DNA of 64,000 nt, from NCBI RefSeq assembly GCF_010093535.1, contig NW_022985179.1:500395-564394 (forward strand), in the 5' to 3' direction. The DNA comes from Lindgomyces ingoldianus. Lineage: Eukaryota > Ascomycota > Dothideomycetes > Pleosporales > Lindgomycetaceae. The position numbers and the translations under genes were made by a program. Shown in pieces: positions 43,514 through 54,796 of the stretch (its first letter is position 1; each line of letters begins with the position of its first letter). The notes below the pieces were generated by a model that ran no database searches, had not been told where the DNA came from, and was given only the letters and a program-made list of their open reading frames with translations.

Positions 43514-44512
43514 ATGAACGGCATCCTCCACCGCTACACTCCCCGTCTCGTCGCTTTCGAGCACATCCCTCCCAATCTCTCCTCCAACTCCAACCCCTCA
43601 CCAGCCACCGCTACACCCAAAAACTTCATCCTCTTCATCGGCGGCCTCGGCGACGGCCTCTTAACCATCTCATACCCATCCACTCTCGCCCACCACGTCC
43701 CCACGGACTGGACCGTCGTCGAAGTCCTGACGAGCTCGAGCTATAAGGGCTGGGGAACGGGGAGTCTGGACAGAGATGTGAGAGAGTTGGGACGGTGTGT
43801 GGGGTATTTTCGGGACGTGCAGGCAGGGACGGAGAATGGAGGGAAAGGAGGGAAAATTGTGCTGATGGGTCACTCCACCGGATGTCAAGATATTATGGCC
43901 TACCTCACCTCCTCCTCCCCCTCCTCCTCCTCCTCTCATCCCCGTCCAGCAATTGACGGCGCGATCCTCCAAGGTGCCGTCAGCGATCGCGAAGGCATCA
44001 AAGCCGCCATCTCCCCAGATACATACTCCACCATCGTCACACTAGCCAGATCCTATATCTCCCAAAACAAAGCTTCCGACATCCTCCCCCAAAATCCCCT
44101 CAGTAAACTCTTCGGCGCAAGCATGACTCCCACCCGTGCACTTTCACTTCTCTCTCCTGATCACGACGGCGACGACGACTATTTTAGCTCAGATCTTAGT
44201 GAAGCCCAGATCGCCGAGACATTTGGTAGGATTCCGGCGCGTACGCCGGCCATGTTTTTGTTGAGTGGCGAGGATCAGTTTACCCCGGGTTTTGTAGATA
44301 AAGCGGCATTGCTGACAAGGTGGACAGAGATGGTGAGGAAAGGGGGTGGGGTTGTGGATAGCGTGAACGGAGGCGTGGTGAGAGGAGCGAGTCATAATTT
44401 GAATGGGGATGGGGAGGATGTTGTTATGGATCTTGTGGGCAGGGTTGTGCGGTTTGTGAATGGTCTAGAATTAGGGGAGATCGGGAAGGTGGGGGGTGGT
44501 GGGAGATTGTAA
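43514..44512 (+). CDS. DUF1749 alpha/beta-hydrolase (UPF0613 type)
   Basis: A putative esterase or lipase-fold protein of unknown substrate; fungal homologues sometimes sit near pathway genes. Single exon, 332 aa. NFILFIGGLGDGLLT gives the first strand with oxyanion-type GG. WTVVEVLTSSSYKGWGTGSL follows, and the nucleophile elbow is GHSTG with Ser121. Later blocks: FLLSGEDQFTPGFVDK (acid region) and GASHNLNGDG, which has the probable catalytic His. The sequence uses Ser/Pro spacers (SSSPSSSSS near residue 134). Length equals family norm. Confidence 0.85.
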   Translation: MNGILHRYTPRLVAFEHIPPNLSSNSNPSPATATPKNFILFIGGLGDGLLTISYPSTLAHHVPTDWTVVEVLTSSSYKGWGTGSLDRDVRELGRCVGYFRDVQAGTENGGKGGKIVLMGHSTGCQDIMAYLTSSSPSSSSSHPRPAIDGAILQGAVSDREGIKAAISPDTYSTIVTLARSYISQNKASDILPQNPLSKLFGASMTPTRALSLLSPDHDGDDDYFSSDLSEAQIAETFGRIPARTPAMFLLSGEDQFTPGFVDKAALLTRWTEMVRKGGGVVDSVNGGVVRGASHNLNGDGEDVVMDLVGRVVRFVNGLELGEIGKVGGGGRL

Positions 44513-45132
44513 GTTTTCAATAGGATTCAAAGAATTTGAGAACGAGTTTACTTTTTCACAAGGGAGATGATGAGAGTGAAGTCAAGCATAAGAAGGAGAA
44601 CAAGAAGATGACGAAGGGACTTATCACAGAAGTTGAGGAGCATAGGTATGAAAAGACCGGTATGTATGAGGATGGGGATGTGGAGATTGAGATAGAGCAG
44701 GTAAAAATCAACTGGAAGAAGGAAGATGACCAGGAAGAGGGGGTCTTTGGTTGCATGAAGGCTGGTTGGCTTGTTTGAAATGGTGTTCGGTGACTCTTAC
44801 GTATCGCATGCGCTATTCTGCGGAGCTACTTCACGCCAGCCAAGAGCGCAGAGCTTGGCGGCTGTAAAAAGATGGGAGAGCAGGCAGTCTGGTGAAGCGA
44901 ATTCCTGAGGAGCCAATGTACAATATAGCGTAGTAGCTAGGAATCAAAGCATTATCATAGACGAGTCTGTCTTTACTTCAGTTCGTTCATACATTGCCTA
45001 AGGATATCCTCCCAATAACAGCCGTCCAGATCCCATCATACCCGACCCACTACGGATAAGCTTGTCGTCATGCGAAAGGAAAGCACGAACCCGAAAAAAG
45101 GCACACCAAGAGAAATACTAGGCTCCTCAGAT
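44513..45132. other. Convergent intergenic region
   Basis: 620 bases between converging genes. A plus frame at 44536-44778 is rich in Lys/Glu repeats (GLITEVEEHRYEKTG) with no domain; it could be 3' UTR. No other feature. Confidence 0.4.
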
Positions 45133-45999
45133 CTATTGCGAGGATCCACCAGAAATGGTGATGACTTGGCCTATGGTAGCAATTAGAATGGCACACACTC
45201 CTGAGAGCGGAGATTGGGGACTTTTCTTACCGTTTATCCACCCACCATCCTCACTCGCCAAGAACGCAACCACCCTCGCAACATCCTCAGGAACCGCACA
45301 CCGTCCTAATGGACAGTGATCCGCCATCAGCGTCTCGATCTTGGCAGCCGGCCACTCAGGGGTTCCGCCAGGAATATAATGCCATGCGTTTTGCGTGAAC
45401 ATGTCGCTCTTGATACCACCCGGAGCCACACCGTTCACCGTAACCCCACGCTTTCCGAAATCGGTAGCAAATGACTTGATCATGCCAATGACAGCCATCT
45501 TTGATGCATTGTACAGTGCGTGGTCTTTGACGCCCAGCAAACCGGCGGCAATCGAAGACATCAAGATGATGCGGCCGTTGTCTTCGATATTCTTATACGC
45601 AGCTTGACCGACGAAGAACTGTGCTCGTGCGTTCAGGTTGAAAACGTGATCATACTTCTCCTCGGTGATCTCCTCTGTTTTGTCCCAGCTCTCGGTCCCG
45701 CTATTGCTCATCACAATGTCGATCTTGCCAAACGCTTTCTTCGCCTCGGCAAAGAGTCTGTTGATCTCAGGGACTTTAGAGACGTCGGCTTGGATGGAGA
45801 TGGCTTTCGCTCCGTTGTCAAAGCCTTCGATGATTTTGCATACTTCTTCAGCAGGGCCTTTGGAAGAGACGTAGTTTATGACAACGGAGGCACCGCGTTT
45901 GCCAAGCTCAATGGCGCAGCCTCGACCGATACCGCGGCCAGCGCCAGTGACGAGGGCGACTTTGCCTTCGAGGGACGCGGTAGGGATGTTGATGACCAT
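45133..45999 (-). CDS. Tetrahydroxynaphthalene-reductase-like SDR
   Basis: An NADPH-dependent ketoreductase of the THN reductase/versicolorin reductase group, which act in DHN-melanin and polyketide routes; no polyketide synthase is in this window. Two exons (45999-45231, 45170-45133) give 268 aa. Motifs: TGAGRGIGRGCAIELGKRGA, NYVSS cofactor binding, SNSGTESWD, SSIAAGLLGVKDHALYNASK with catalytic Ser, Tyr and Lys, VAPGGIKSDMF and FLASEDGGWINGQVITISGG. A 60-bp intron (GTAAGA to CATAG) comes right before the last residues. The start is the first in-frame ATG; a longer GTG-initiated frame is not needed. Which substrate it uses cannot be told from sequence. Confidence 0.87.
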   Translation of the reverse strand: MVINIPTASLEGKVALVTGAGRGIGRGCAIELGKRGASVVINYVSSKGPAEEVCKIIEGFDNGAKAISIQADVSKVPEINRLFAEAKKAFGKIDIVMSNSGTESWDKTEEITEEKYDHVFNLNARAQFFVGQAAYKNIEDNGRIILMSSIAAGLLGVKDHALYNASKMAVIGMIKSFATDFGKRGVTVNGVAPGGIKSDMFTQNAWHYIPGGTPEWPAAKIETLMADHCPLGRCAVPEDVARVVAFLASEDGGWINGKKSPQSPLSGVCAILIATIGQVITISGGSSQ

Positions 46000-46929
46000 T
46001 TTGGAAGATAAGAAATGCGTCACGTGGTGTAGTTGAGGTGAAGCGTGGATGGTTCAGAGTTGCCGGATAACTTTAAATTCAAGATAAAAGACAAAGCAAG
46101 ATAAATAAGGGCAAGAATATTGCAGGAATGAACTCGACTTATTCTAATTCAACTAAACAAACACTGGGACGTTGAAGTGATGGTGACTATATAAATCCAC
46201 AACAAATATGTTTTGTTTCGGTATAGCCCCATTGGCGGACGGGTGGGGATCCGACGTCGGCATCTTCTGCTCGCAGCCGCATCCGCAGCGGGCATTTGGC
46301 AGCGCCGCAGACGTTTTGACAGACAATTGATTTAGAGAGAGCCTTGCAGGTTGGGTTCCATCGGTGCCGGAGTGTTTAAACCGGGCGGCAATCGTGGTGG
46401 CTGTTGCGGAGAGGCGATCGGAAGGGAGGGGGTGACAGGGCTCGGAGATGTTTGAAGGCGCCTCGGATGGTCTTTGTGTCATGTCAACTTAACTTAGCCT
46501 TTGTCTTGCGGAGATATCTTAGAGATGAGACAAGATTAAGTTTGTGGAACAAGGCGGTCGGTTGCGTGCTGGAGGGACCTCTGCTCCTATTCCCACACTG
46601 TGGACGCGAAGGGCGATCGACAGTCAGACAGGCGCAGGTACAGTACCTGCTCTGTACCTGCTCTCTTTAAAAGGATGATGCGCAGGGTGTAGCGACATGT
46701 ATCGAGTGTTGCTAGTGGAAGTGCTTATAGACCACACTCCACACTGGTGACGGCGATAGCGATGTCGGTGGTCTAGGTCTCGGCTCAACTGGATGAGGAG
46801 GGAGATAAAACCCACCAGCACCATGGCTTTATCGATAACGGGGGGTACGCAATGTGGGCGAAATTGTCATCACCGCGAGGTCTCTTGCTTCACCACAAAT
46901 TCCGAGCCACCTTCTTGCAGCGTTCCACA
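46000..46929. other. Divergent intergenic region, 930 bases
   Basis: Between the SDR start and the SurE-like gene start, so it carries two promoters. It includes the inverted repeat listed below. Small frames here (for example 46404-46670) have no support. Confidence 0.5.
46634..46650 (+). repeat. Near-perfect 17-base palindrome
   Basis: Arms of eight bases (GCAGGTAC and GTACCTGC) flank a single A; another GTACCTGC follows within a few bases. It lies in the divergent intergenic region and could be a dimeric-factor binding site, but that is only a guess. Confidence 0.6.
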
Positions 46930-48148
46930 ATGCATATCCTCGTGAGCCTCCCTCTCCATGTCCCCGGCCCCTTCTTTGCCCTCCTAATTGGCTTATTTTC
47001 AGATCACCAACGACGACGGCCCGCCCTCGGATCAATCCTCACCATACGTGCACTCTCTAGGTCTCTCGCCTCACCCCTTTTACCTCATACCTCACACCTC
47101 GTACCTTATACCTTACACCTTACACCTCACACCTTACACCTCAAACCTCACATCTCACACCTCCGACCCTCTTCGAACCCCTAACTAACCCAATTCCCTA
47201 GTATCATCCCTCCAATCAGCCGGCCACACCGTCTCCGTCGTCCTCCCACACACCCAACGCTCCTGGATCGGCAAAGCGCACCTCGTCGGAAAATCCGTCA
47301 AACCATCCTACTTCCGACCGTCCCCTCTAACCACCCAAAACGGGCGCCTCTCCAACAGCGGTACCATCTCCACGCGTCCACTTCCCGAAGACTCTCTCGA
47401 CGAAGAATGGATCCTCGTGGACAGTACCCCCGCGTCCTGCGTCCAGATCGGCCTGTTCCACCCGTTCAAAGCGCGCGGTCCTATCGATCTCGTCGTCAGC
47501 GGGCCGAACTACGGTCGTAACAGCACCGCAGTGTTTAGTCTTAGTAGCGGGACAATAGGCGGCGCGATGGAAGCCGCAGTGTGTGGTGTTAAAGCTATAG
47601 CACTGTCATACGCCTTCTTCGACCGTAACCATGATCCCGAAATAATCCAAGGCGCGTCCGCTCTCTCTGTAAAACTAATCAACCATCTGTACAAGCACTG
47701 GGACGAGAACACGCATCTGTATTCCGTCAACGTGCCGCTAGTCGAAAACGTCGAGAGCCAGAAGATCCTGTATACCGAGATGCTGCAGAACACTTGGCGA
47801 TCTGGCTCGTGTTTTCAGGTGATCCAGGTGCCTGAGGAAGAAGACCAAGGTGCTGAAGAAGTTGAGGCTGCTATGCGGAAAGCGGAGCAGAAGCTTGGGC
47901 GGAAAGAGCAGGGACGGGAAGGGACTGAAAGTGGGTATGATACTCCGACTGGACAAGGGCATATTAGATACACACACACCCACTACAAGTGGGCGCCAAG
48001 GTTCAAGGATGTCTATCAAAGCGTCGAGGAGAGCGAGCCGGGGAATGATGGGTGGGCTGTTGCTCAAGGGTATACCAGTGTGACGCCGTTGCGGGCAAAT
48101 TTCATGCATGCCCACGGTTTCGAAGGGGAGATTAAGCTGGACGACTGA
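46930..48148 (+). CDS. SurE-like phosphatase (5'/3'-nucleotidase family)
   Basis: SurE enzymes are metal-dependent acid phosphatases of nucleotides. Three exons (46930-46941, 47003-47060, 47202-48148) give 338 aa. Exon 1 is just MHIL. Exon 2 holds the metal-binding start ITNDDGPPSDQSSPYVHSL. Exon 3 continues SSLQSAGHTVSVVLPHTQRS, with SGPNYGRNSTAVFSLSSGTIGGAMEAA, the family's Gly-rich metal/phosphate loop. Asn and Asp ligands (NDD, GPNYGRN) are intact. The second donor is GTCTCT, which is weak, but the frame is kept by G plus TA. Yeast Pby1 has a SurE part fused to a tubulin-tyrosine-ligase domain; here the protein stops after SurE and a short tail. Confidence 0.85.
47082..47165 (+). repeat. 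Heptamer tandem repeat (ACCTYAY), 12 copies
   Basis: Twelve consecutive seven-base units, most of them ACCTCAC, ACCTTAC or close variants, fill most of the second intron of the SurE-like gene. Confidence 0.88.
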
Positions 48149-48398
48149 TGCGAGGATCTGACAAAGTGTAGAGAATATCAAAAAGGCATCCTTCGCCAGA
48201 TCTTCCCGAAATTCTGGTGTGATGTGAATCCTATTCATAGCCGAGTTTATCACTCTGATGCATCCCAAAAAATACTCATCAATATCCCCAAAGTCGATGA
48301 GCCGTCAGCCCGCCTGGTTATGGTCCCACTAATAAACCTGTCCACAAGATTGAGTAGAGACATGAACCCTGCTTACCAACATACTAATATCAATACCC

Positions 48399-51043
48399 TC
48401 ACTCATCACCCACAAACTTCTGCTCATATGTACTCCCCTTGATAGTCCCAAACATACTCTTCTTGACCGTCTTCAGTCCCGCCTGTTCGGCTCTCGACAA
48501 GCTACTATAAAAGCTTCGAACCTTCTCATGAGCAATAACCTTTTTAGGATCAAACCTCAAGACTTGCAAACCGCCCATACTAGTAGCTCTTGACAACGCG
48601 ACATATGCCTGTCCTTTCTCAAACACCTTTCCTAGATCAACTCTCACACGTTCCAATGTCTGGCCCTGAGCCTTGTGAATAGACAGCGCCCAAGCCAGAA
48701 TGAGCGGGATCTGGTCTCTGCTAGCCTGCACTTCTCCGTTCGGAAGCTCGACTTTCCAGCTCTCGCGTTTGCAGTGCAGATCGCGTGTAGTGCCGTCTGC
48801 GATCTGGAAGCGTACGACTGGGTATACTTGTTGTGTGTTGACACCTAGTAATGCTGCTTTCTGGTGTGCCCGCATTTCGAGTTCCGTGGGACCTTCATTT
48901 TCACTGTTGGCGTTGCCCTCGAGGAAGGCCTGCTCGTTGTCTCTATACAGCGCGAACATCTGGTCGGTCATGAAGCCTGTGACCCGGCCTAATGACCCGT
49001 TGACTAACGTCTCGTCCATGTTCTTGATCAACATAACTTGCGCCCCCTTCTTTAGATGCACGGTTTCGGGGGCAATGCAGTTTTGAAGGAGCCTATCGCG
49101 CATGGTCTTGTCCGTCATAGTCCCGCCATCTCGTGCTTCAAAGCTAAATGTGTCACCGTGAAGCTGCTGCATTCGTAGAGTGTTGGCACGTTCGACCTCC
49201 TGCCGGGTAGGAAAGAGCTCGGTGGCCTCGATACTATCATCAGAAGCAGGGAGCGGACGATCAAGCCGTTTGAAGGAGGCAATGGAGGCCGGAGTAAGCC
49301 GCCCCTCACGCATCTCGTTGAGCATATTTGCAAAGACAGGATCCTTCTGACGGAACACGTGATGGAGGCCAATAGTATGTTCTACAGCCGTATTCCAGGT
49401 TGCAGCATCGAAGGCAAACTTCGCCTGACGGCCGTAGTCCGGAACGGGGGGAAGCTGGAAGAAGTCACCAGTGATGACTAGCTGGATACCGCCGAATGGC
49501 CTGCCATTGTTTCGGATGGTTCTAGCAACCTGCTCCAACTTATCGAAGAGCTCGCCGTCAACCATCGACACTTCGTCCACGATCAAGACCTTGGTACGCA
49601 TCCATCTCTGCCTAGCTTTTGGGTTTCTCCTGATCTTCTTGATTAAATCTTCTGCAGGCTCTTTCCCTAGGCCAATTCCCGAAAAGCTGTGTAGTGTTAC
49701 ACCACCAATGTTACAAGCTGAAAGGCCTGTGGATGCTGTCACAGCGATTCGATCTGGCTCTCGAACGAATTTCTTCCGTAATGCCGAAATAACCTCGCGT
49801 AGAAGAACAGACTTTCCAGTACCTATACTCGGTAAGCACCTTGACAATCATGGAGAGGAAATATATCTATACCAGCTGAACCAGTGAAGAAGACACTCTT
49901 CTTATGCTCTACAATCAAGCTCAAAACATGCTGTTGTTCCTCACTCAGGAAAATCCTATGAACCTGTTGCTTCTTCTTTTTAGCGACTGCTTTTTTAACA
50001 TCCCCGGCATCGCCCTCATTCGCCTTGACCAGCTTTTTATTAGCTTCACGAAGGCTTCTCTGCTGTTGTTTGATGGCGCTGGCAGTGGTGTTCCACGGAT
50101 AGGTCGATTTGGTCGTGTCTTTCGGTAATGGGGTAAAGTTGCCTGATTGAGTTGCTTGGGTGGACTTCCTCTTCTTGGGCTGTATCTCCTCTAGTTCTGG
50201 CTCCGACTCTTCAGCCTTTAACTCGGTTTGGCTCTGTTTCTGTAGCCAAGGTAAAGTACGGCGCTTGCTGTGCAATTGTTCGGTTTTAATATATGACTCA
50301 GTAGCAGCTGGACGAGAGAGGGGCTTTGGTGGAGTCTTGAAATGTTCAATTGGAGACGAGGACCAAGGGATTGGTTGACTGCTGTCTAGCACTGCTGTTG
50401 TTTTTCTCGTAGAATTTCCTATCGATGCACAGACAGTGTCTCGGTTTGCTGGTCTTGATTCAGAGGGCAAGGTTGAGTATCGGACGATGCCTATGGTCGC
50501 GGGATCTTCAATGTTGAGGTCGAGGTCGCTGTCAAAGTCATTCTCATCAAAGAACACTCCAGACTGTCCAGAACTCTTGTTTCCTCCAGCGGTCGGGAAA
50601 TTGCTACCAAATTCCTTATCGCTGTTCCCAAGATCGAGCGCAGGATATTCAAAATCTTCTTGTGAACTCAATGCTTTGGCCAGTCCGCTAGACGACCTCT
50701 TGATTCCATGAACGCGGATAGGTGGCCTTTGTTCTGCGGCGGCATTGTGTTTGATGATATTGCCTGAGCCCGTATGCAATGGACGCGTTGGGTGGGTCAC
50801 GACCCCCGTGGATCGCTTGAGCGAATTGCTCAGAGACTGCTGCTGAAGGACAGGTTTCTGAGGTGGCACGGATGAATTGTGCGTCTTCACAGCCTGTTTT
50901 AACATTATCGTAGAATAATGGGGACGGTAGTGGAGGTAATTATGCGTTCTGGGGAGGCCAACGGGTCGCAGTTGCGGCGGCGACGAAGCCTTCAAAGGTG
51001 GCAATCGCAGTGACGCGCTCAGTCTAAATAACGCGATAAGCAT
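48399..51043 (-). CDS. PIF1: PIF1-family 5'-3' DNA helicase
   Basis: Unwinds G-quadruplexes and forks in nucleus and mitochondria. Two exons (51043-49873, 49822-48399) give 864 aa in frame; the 50-bp intron splits Walker A. The helicase core starts LSEEQQHVLSLIVEHKKSVF and has Walker A GSAGTGKS (388-395), VTASTGLSACNIGGVTLHSF, Walker B VLIVDEVSMVDGELFDKLE, ITGDFFQLPPVP, the PIF1 signature and ALSIHKAQGQTLERVRVD then YVALSRATS. The first 46 residues, before Met47, are basic and free of acid residues, ending HYRPHYSTI, like a mitochondrial presequence. The ATG at 51043 (TGC before it) has weak context, while the one at 50905 (ATA before it) has A at -3. See findings. Confidence 0.95.
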
Positions 51044-52204
51044 GCAGCACAACAGCGCGGCGAGTGGGGAAGGAAAGAAAATGAGAAATCTCGTCAAGGA
51101 GAGTTATCAAGTGGAAAGGGAATGATTGTTAGTGTTCCGACGCGATACACGACCCAAAGGGTGGGACCGAGCGCGCCGAAAAGCTTGTATCATGTCACGT
51201 GTATCGAGGCAGCCACTAGTCACTAGCGACTTTCGAACACCAAACAATGGAAATGGGTAATTAACGTTGATTCCAGTTGATGCAAAAAGAATGTTTCTGC
51301 ATCACTTCACTTTGATGCATTTCATAAACTTTGCCTTCTTTAGCCATCTTCCAGCCGAATAACCTTACATTCTTCCCAGCGGAAGTGCGAGTGTAACAAA
51401 CAACTTTTTACCCCCTATTATTTGAGTCCTGGACCAGCCAAAGGCTTCTACCAGTACGCCTCGTGTTCGCCAGTAAAGAGCCGTTACAGAAGCTCAAGCA
51501 TCCCTATGTAATTGCAAGAACCGCCTAACGAGCCATTTTCCTGCTCTGCCCTGTACTAACTTCCATACAATTCGCTGTCATATTCCATCTAGCAAGGAGA
51601 TCAAACCCATAGAGTTGTTTGTGATGAAAGTAGGTATCCAGTCTTAAATCCAACGTTATCCATAATATAATAACCGAGATGGAGATGAGGACAATCTAAA
51701 AAAAAGGACACACATGACAACCTGGAATTTTGAAAGTCAAGGAACATCAACTTAAGGAAGGGGTATGCCACGCAGAGACGCCAATTGGAACCAAACATCT
51801 TTTATCTGATCGAAATGAGAAAACCAGCTTTAAGCAGGAGCAAAACTCATGCAGCAATCAAGGAGATTCATTACAAGAACCCGCAAACACGAAAACATAT
51901 TCGACACACAAAAGCTCTGAGAGAGGCCCGCGCCTTTTGCGGAGGTACAGAAACGTACAAAATGGTACTCCAACCCAGGCTATACTGCCGAACCTTCCCG
52001 AATGACCAAACTGAGCTGATTTTTTTAAACTGTGAAGCGGGCATAACAAGAGGAGAGAAGAAAGGAAGCCCCATTTGAGAGATAGTCGAAGAAGACTGAC
52101 ATATGTGAAGGGATGTGAATATCCAAACACCACCCATTTAAACAATCAGGCATCTGGGGAAGATGAACTGCGCACGAAATGGAAAAGGGTGCTGCGCCAA
52201 GCGC
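51044..52204. other. Intergenic, 1.16 kb
   Basis: PIF1 promoter side and PUB1 3' side. It is AT-rich around 51300-51900 and has small frames with no support. Confidence 0.5.
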
Positions 52205-53947
52205 TTAGCCTTGGTAGCCGCCGAAGCCATTCTGATTGAAGTTGCCCTGGGTGGGCTGTCCCCATTGCTGCTGCGGCGGACCACCGCGTCCATAACCACC
52301 GGCGCTGCTAGGCATTTGCTGATACGGCTGAGCCATACCAGGCCCTCCGAAGCCAGCTTGCACAGCTTGATTCTGACCAAATGGTGTGCCACCAGGGCTC
52401 GGGCCTACCATGTGTTAATGGAGTCTCTCCTAATTAGTGGGTGTATGGCGACATGTGGAAAGCTTACCTTGAGGTGACATCGGGCCACCAGTTCCGCTGT
52501 ACTGCGGGAAATATTGGTTGGGAGTCTGGGGATATGCTGAGTTGGGTCCTTGGGCAGGGGAATATCCGTCAAATTGACCAGTTGGAGGACGATCCTTGCC
52601 CCACTGTACACTAATTGTTAGCTTAGCACTGAGTGAAAATGTGATCCAACTTACGCTGCACTTCAAGGGCCGACCGTTGACATTGTAGCCGTTAAGTTGG
52701 CAAATAGCCATTGCGGCGTTCTCGTGAGTGTCCATCTTGATGAAGGCGAACCCGCGGTCGGATTGGAATCGTGTCTCAGTTACATATCCAAAGTTTTGGA
52801 AAAGGGGAACCAAGTCTGATTGAGAGGTGTACGGGGTCAAATTGCCGACATAGCAGGTCGTCTGCCACTGAGGTGTCTGCGCAACTACCATGTCATAGCT
52901 CTGGACTCCATGAGTTGGGAAGTGATGATGTCCGAATGGGGTGGTCGGAGTCATGCCCATGGATGCCATGGCTTGCTGCTGCGAGATGGATGGTTGGCCT
53001 TTCTGATTCGCCCAGTTGCAACGAATAGCACGTGAACCAAGCCATTCACCGTCCATAGAGCTAAGGGCCCTCTCGGCGTCGGAGCGGTCACGGAAGGCGA
53101 CGAAGCCATAGCCACGCGAGCGGCCAGTCTTCATGTCCCACATGACGCGAGCTTCGGACACCGGTCCGAAAGTAGAGAAGGCTTGAAGCAAAACTTCATC
53201 GTTGACCTCGTTAGAAAGATCACCAACAAAGATGTGGAAATGGTTGGAAGTATCCTCTTTCGCGGCATTGTTTGACTGAAATGCCCAGTTTACTCGAATT
53301 TCCTGTGGGATGTTAGGAGACGTTATCTTGACAGCCACCAGAAGTACTTTCCGTGTTGTGAACTCTCCGACCGTTTAACGTCTGCATGGCACGCTCGGCC
53401 GCTCCTGGATCGTCATATTCAACGAAGCCATAGTTAAATCCCTTGGCCTGGAACTAGACGTGGTTAGCGATGATCGACGGGATGAAATGGTGGATTTCAG
53501 GGTGAGATAGACGCAGCCTGCAGCGCATCTGAACTCGGATATGCTCACGGTTTGGAGGGGCGTATTTACTGGGGATCCACTGACGTTCTTGTCTGGAATA
53601 ATCTTGACACTTTGAACGTGGCCCGTGGTCTCAAAAATCTGCCTCAGCACGTCCTCCGTAACCCGAGGGTCCAATCCTCCAACATACAGGGCCCTTTTGT
53701 TCGGCTCCGGGGCGGCGCGGCGCGGGACATATCCAGCACCGCCGCTGGTGGGCGACATAACACCGCCAGACATGGGCGAGCTGATGGCGGTCGGGATCGG
53801 ATTGTTGTTTTGAGGGATGATGACGGGAGCAAGCGGCGGCGGGGGCATGTGCTGCTGGTTGCCTTGGTTCCCTCCGTCATAGCCTGGGGCGCCGGCAGGA
53901 GCCGGAGGGGGAGGGAGCGATGCGGCAGAGGTTGCGGAATCAGCCAT
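52205..53947 (-). CDS. PUB1: RNA-binding protein PUB1 (TIA-1 type, three RRMs)
   Basis: Binds U/AU-rich mRNA, stabilises transcripts and joins stress granules. Five exons (53947-53585, 53453-53364, 53302-52655, 52603-52468, 52404-52205) total 478 aa in this model. A Pro/Gly-rich N-terminus precedes RRM1 (RNP2 ALYVGGLD; RNP1 KGFNYGFVEYD). RRM2 starts FHIFVGDLSNEV with RGYGFVAF. RRM3 starts TCYVGNLTPYTS with RGFAFIKMD. The C-terminus is Gln/Gly/Pro-rich (NQYFPQYSGTGGPMSPQG), ending GFGGYQG. The second junction is unusual: the only in-phase GT donor (GTTCAC at 53363) drops the conserved VHxxE linker of RRM1-RRM2, whereas a GA-AG intron would keep it. See findings. Confidence 0.93.
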
Positions 53948-54796
53948 AGTGAAATATTATATGCGTCTAAATGGTCGTAGAAATTGCCGATGAAGGGAAT
54001 ATGCGTGTACGGAAGAGAACACAGGCCCAAAGGACACGACCGGGGAGACGAAAAGACGCTGGACGCGGTGAGGAATATGGTGCGGTGTGTGCGCGGTCGC
54101 GGAGGAGGGGGATGGCGTGGGCGAGGCTGCTCGAGGAAAGTCGCGGTAAGGCGGCAAAGAAAGTTAGACAGAAGTCGCGAGCAGCGCAACCGACAGAGAG
54201 ACTCGACAACGCGCAAGGAAATGGAACAAAGAGAAGAAAGGGAAGGCGCAGGGAATCCGACGCCGAACAACGATGGAAAAGATGATCTGCTGGTCGTTTC
54301 GCTGTGGGGTGAGAGGAGGAGGGAGAGGGACGCGAAGTGGTTGCAATTAGCCTTAGCGCTCTAGCGCTGGCAGCCAAATACCGGGCCGTTGCAGATGGTA
54401 ATTTATTCTTTGACCAGCTTTGTCACGGGGATACAGGACGGGTTAGAGAGGTTGTGTTCTAGCGCAGCCACAGACGTGCCGTGATTGCGTGAGGGCTCTG
54501 CTCATGAAACGCACATTCACTTGTTGGGGCGATGAAAATTCTGCAGGCGGATGGTGACAGCACTTGCAGCGGGGGGGGGGGGAGGAGCCTAGGTGGTAAT
54601 TCTGGGGCTTGGTGTGGGTAAGGAAACGAATTGCCCGTTACGCTCTAGCCCCACGCGGAGAGTAATTGGGGCTAGCGAGGAACTCTTGAACCTGCAGCAG
54701 CTTCACGCGGACGAGCAGGGCAACGTTCCCGACCTGCAGCAATTCATTGTCGTCCAGTTTCACTTAACTTTTCTGCTCCTGCTCTCCTACACTTAC
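53948..54796. other. Divergent intergenic region, PUB1 and MED2
   Basis: 849 bases between divergent starts. It is C/T-rich on the PUB1 coding strand, as in fungal leaders, and has a G12 homopolymer. Overlapping frames on both strands are compositional noise. Confidence 0.5.
54571..54582 (+). repeat. G12 homopolymer
   Basis: Twelve G in a row in the PUB1-MED2 divergent promoter. It could form a G-quadruplex with neighbours; only the run itself is seen. Confidence 0.85.

Noticed and set aside
45133..45999. A melanin or polyketide cluster around the THN-reductase-like SDR
   Set aside because: Neighbours are a DUF1749 hydrolase and a SurE-like gene; there is no polyketide synthase, scytalone dehydratase or transporter in the window.
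53644..54270. Minus frame of 208 codons at the start of PUB1
   Set aside because: It overlaps PUB1 exon 1 in another phase and continues into a CT-rich leader; its Pro/Leu/Arg/Ser content is a composition effect.
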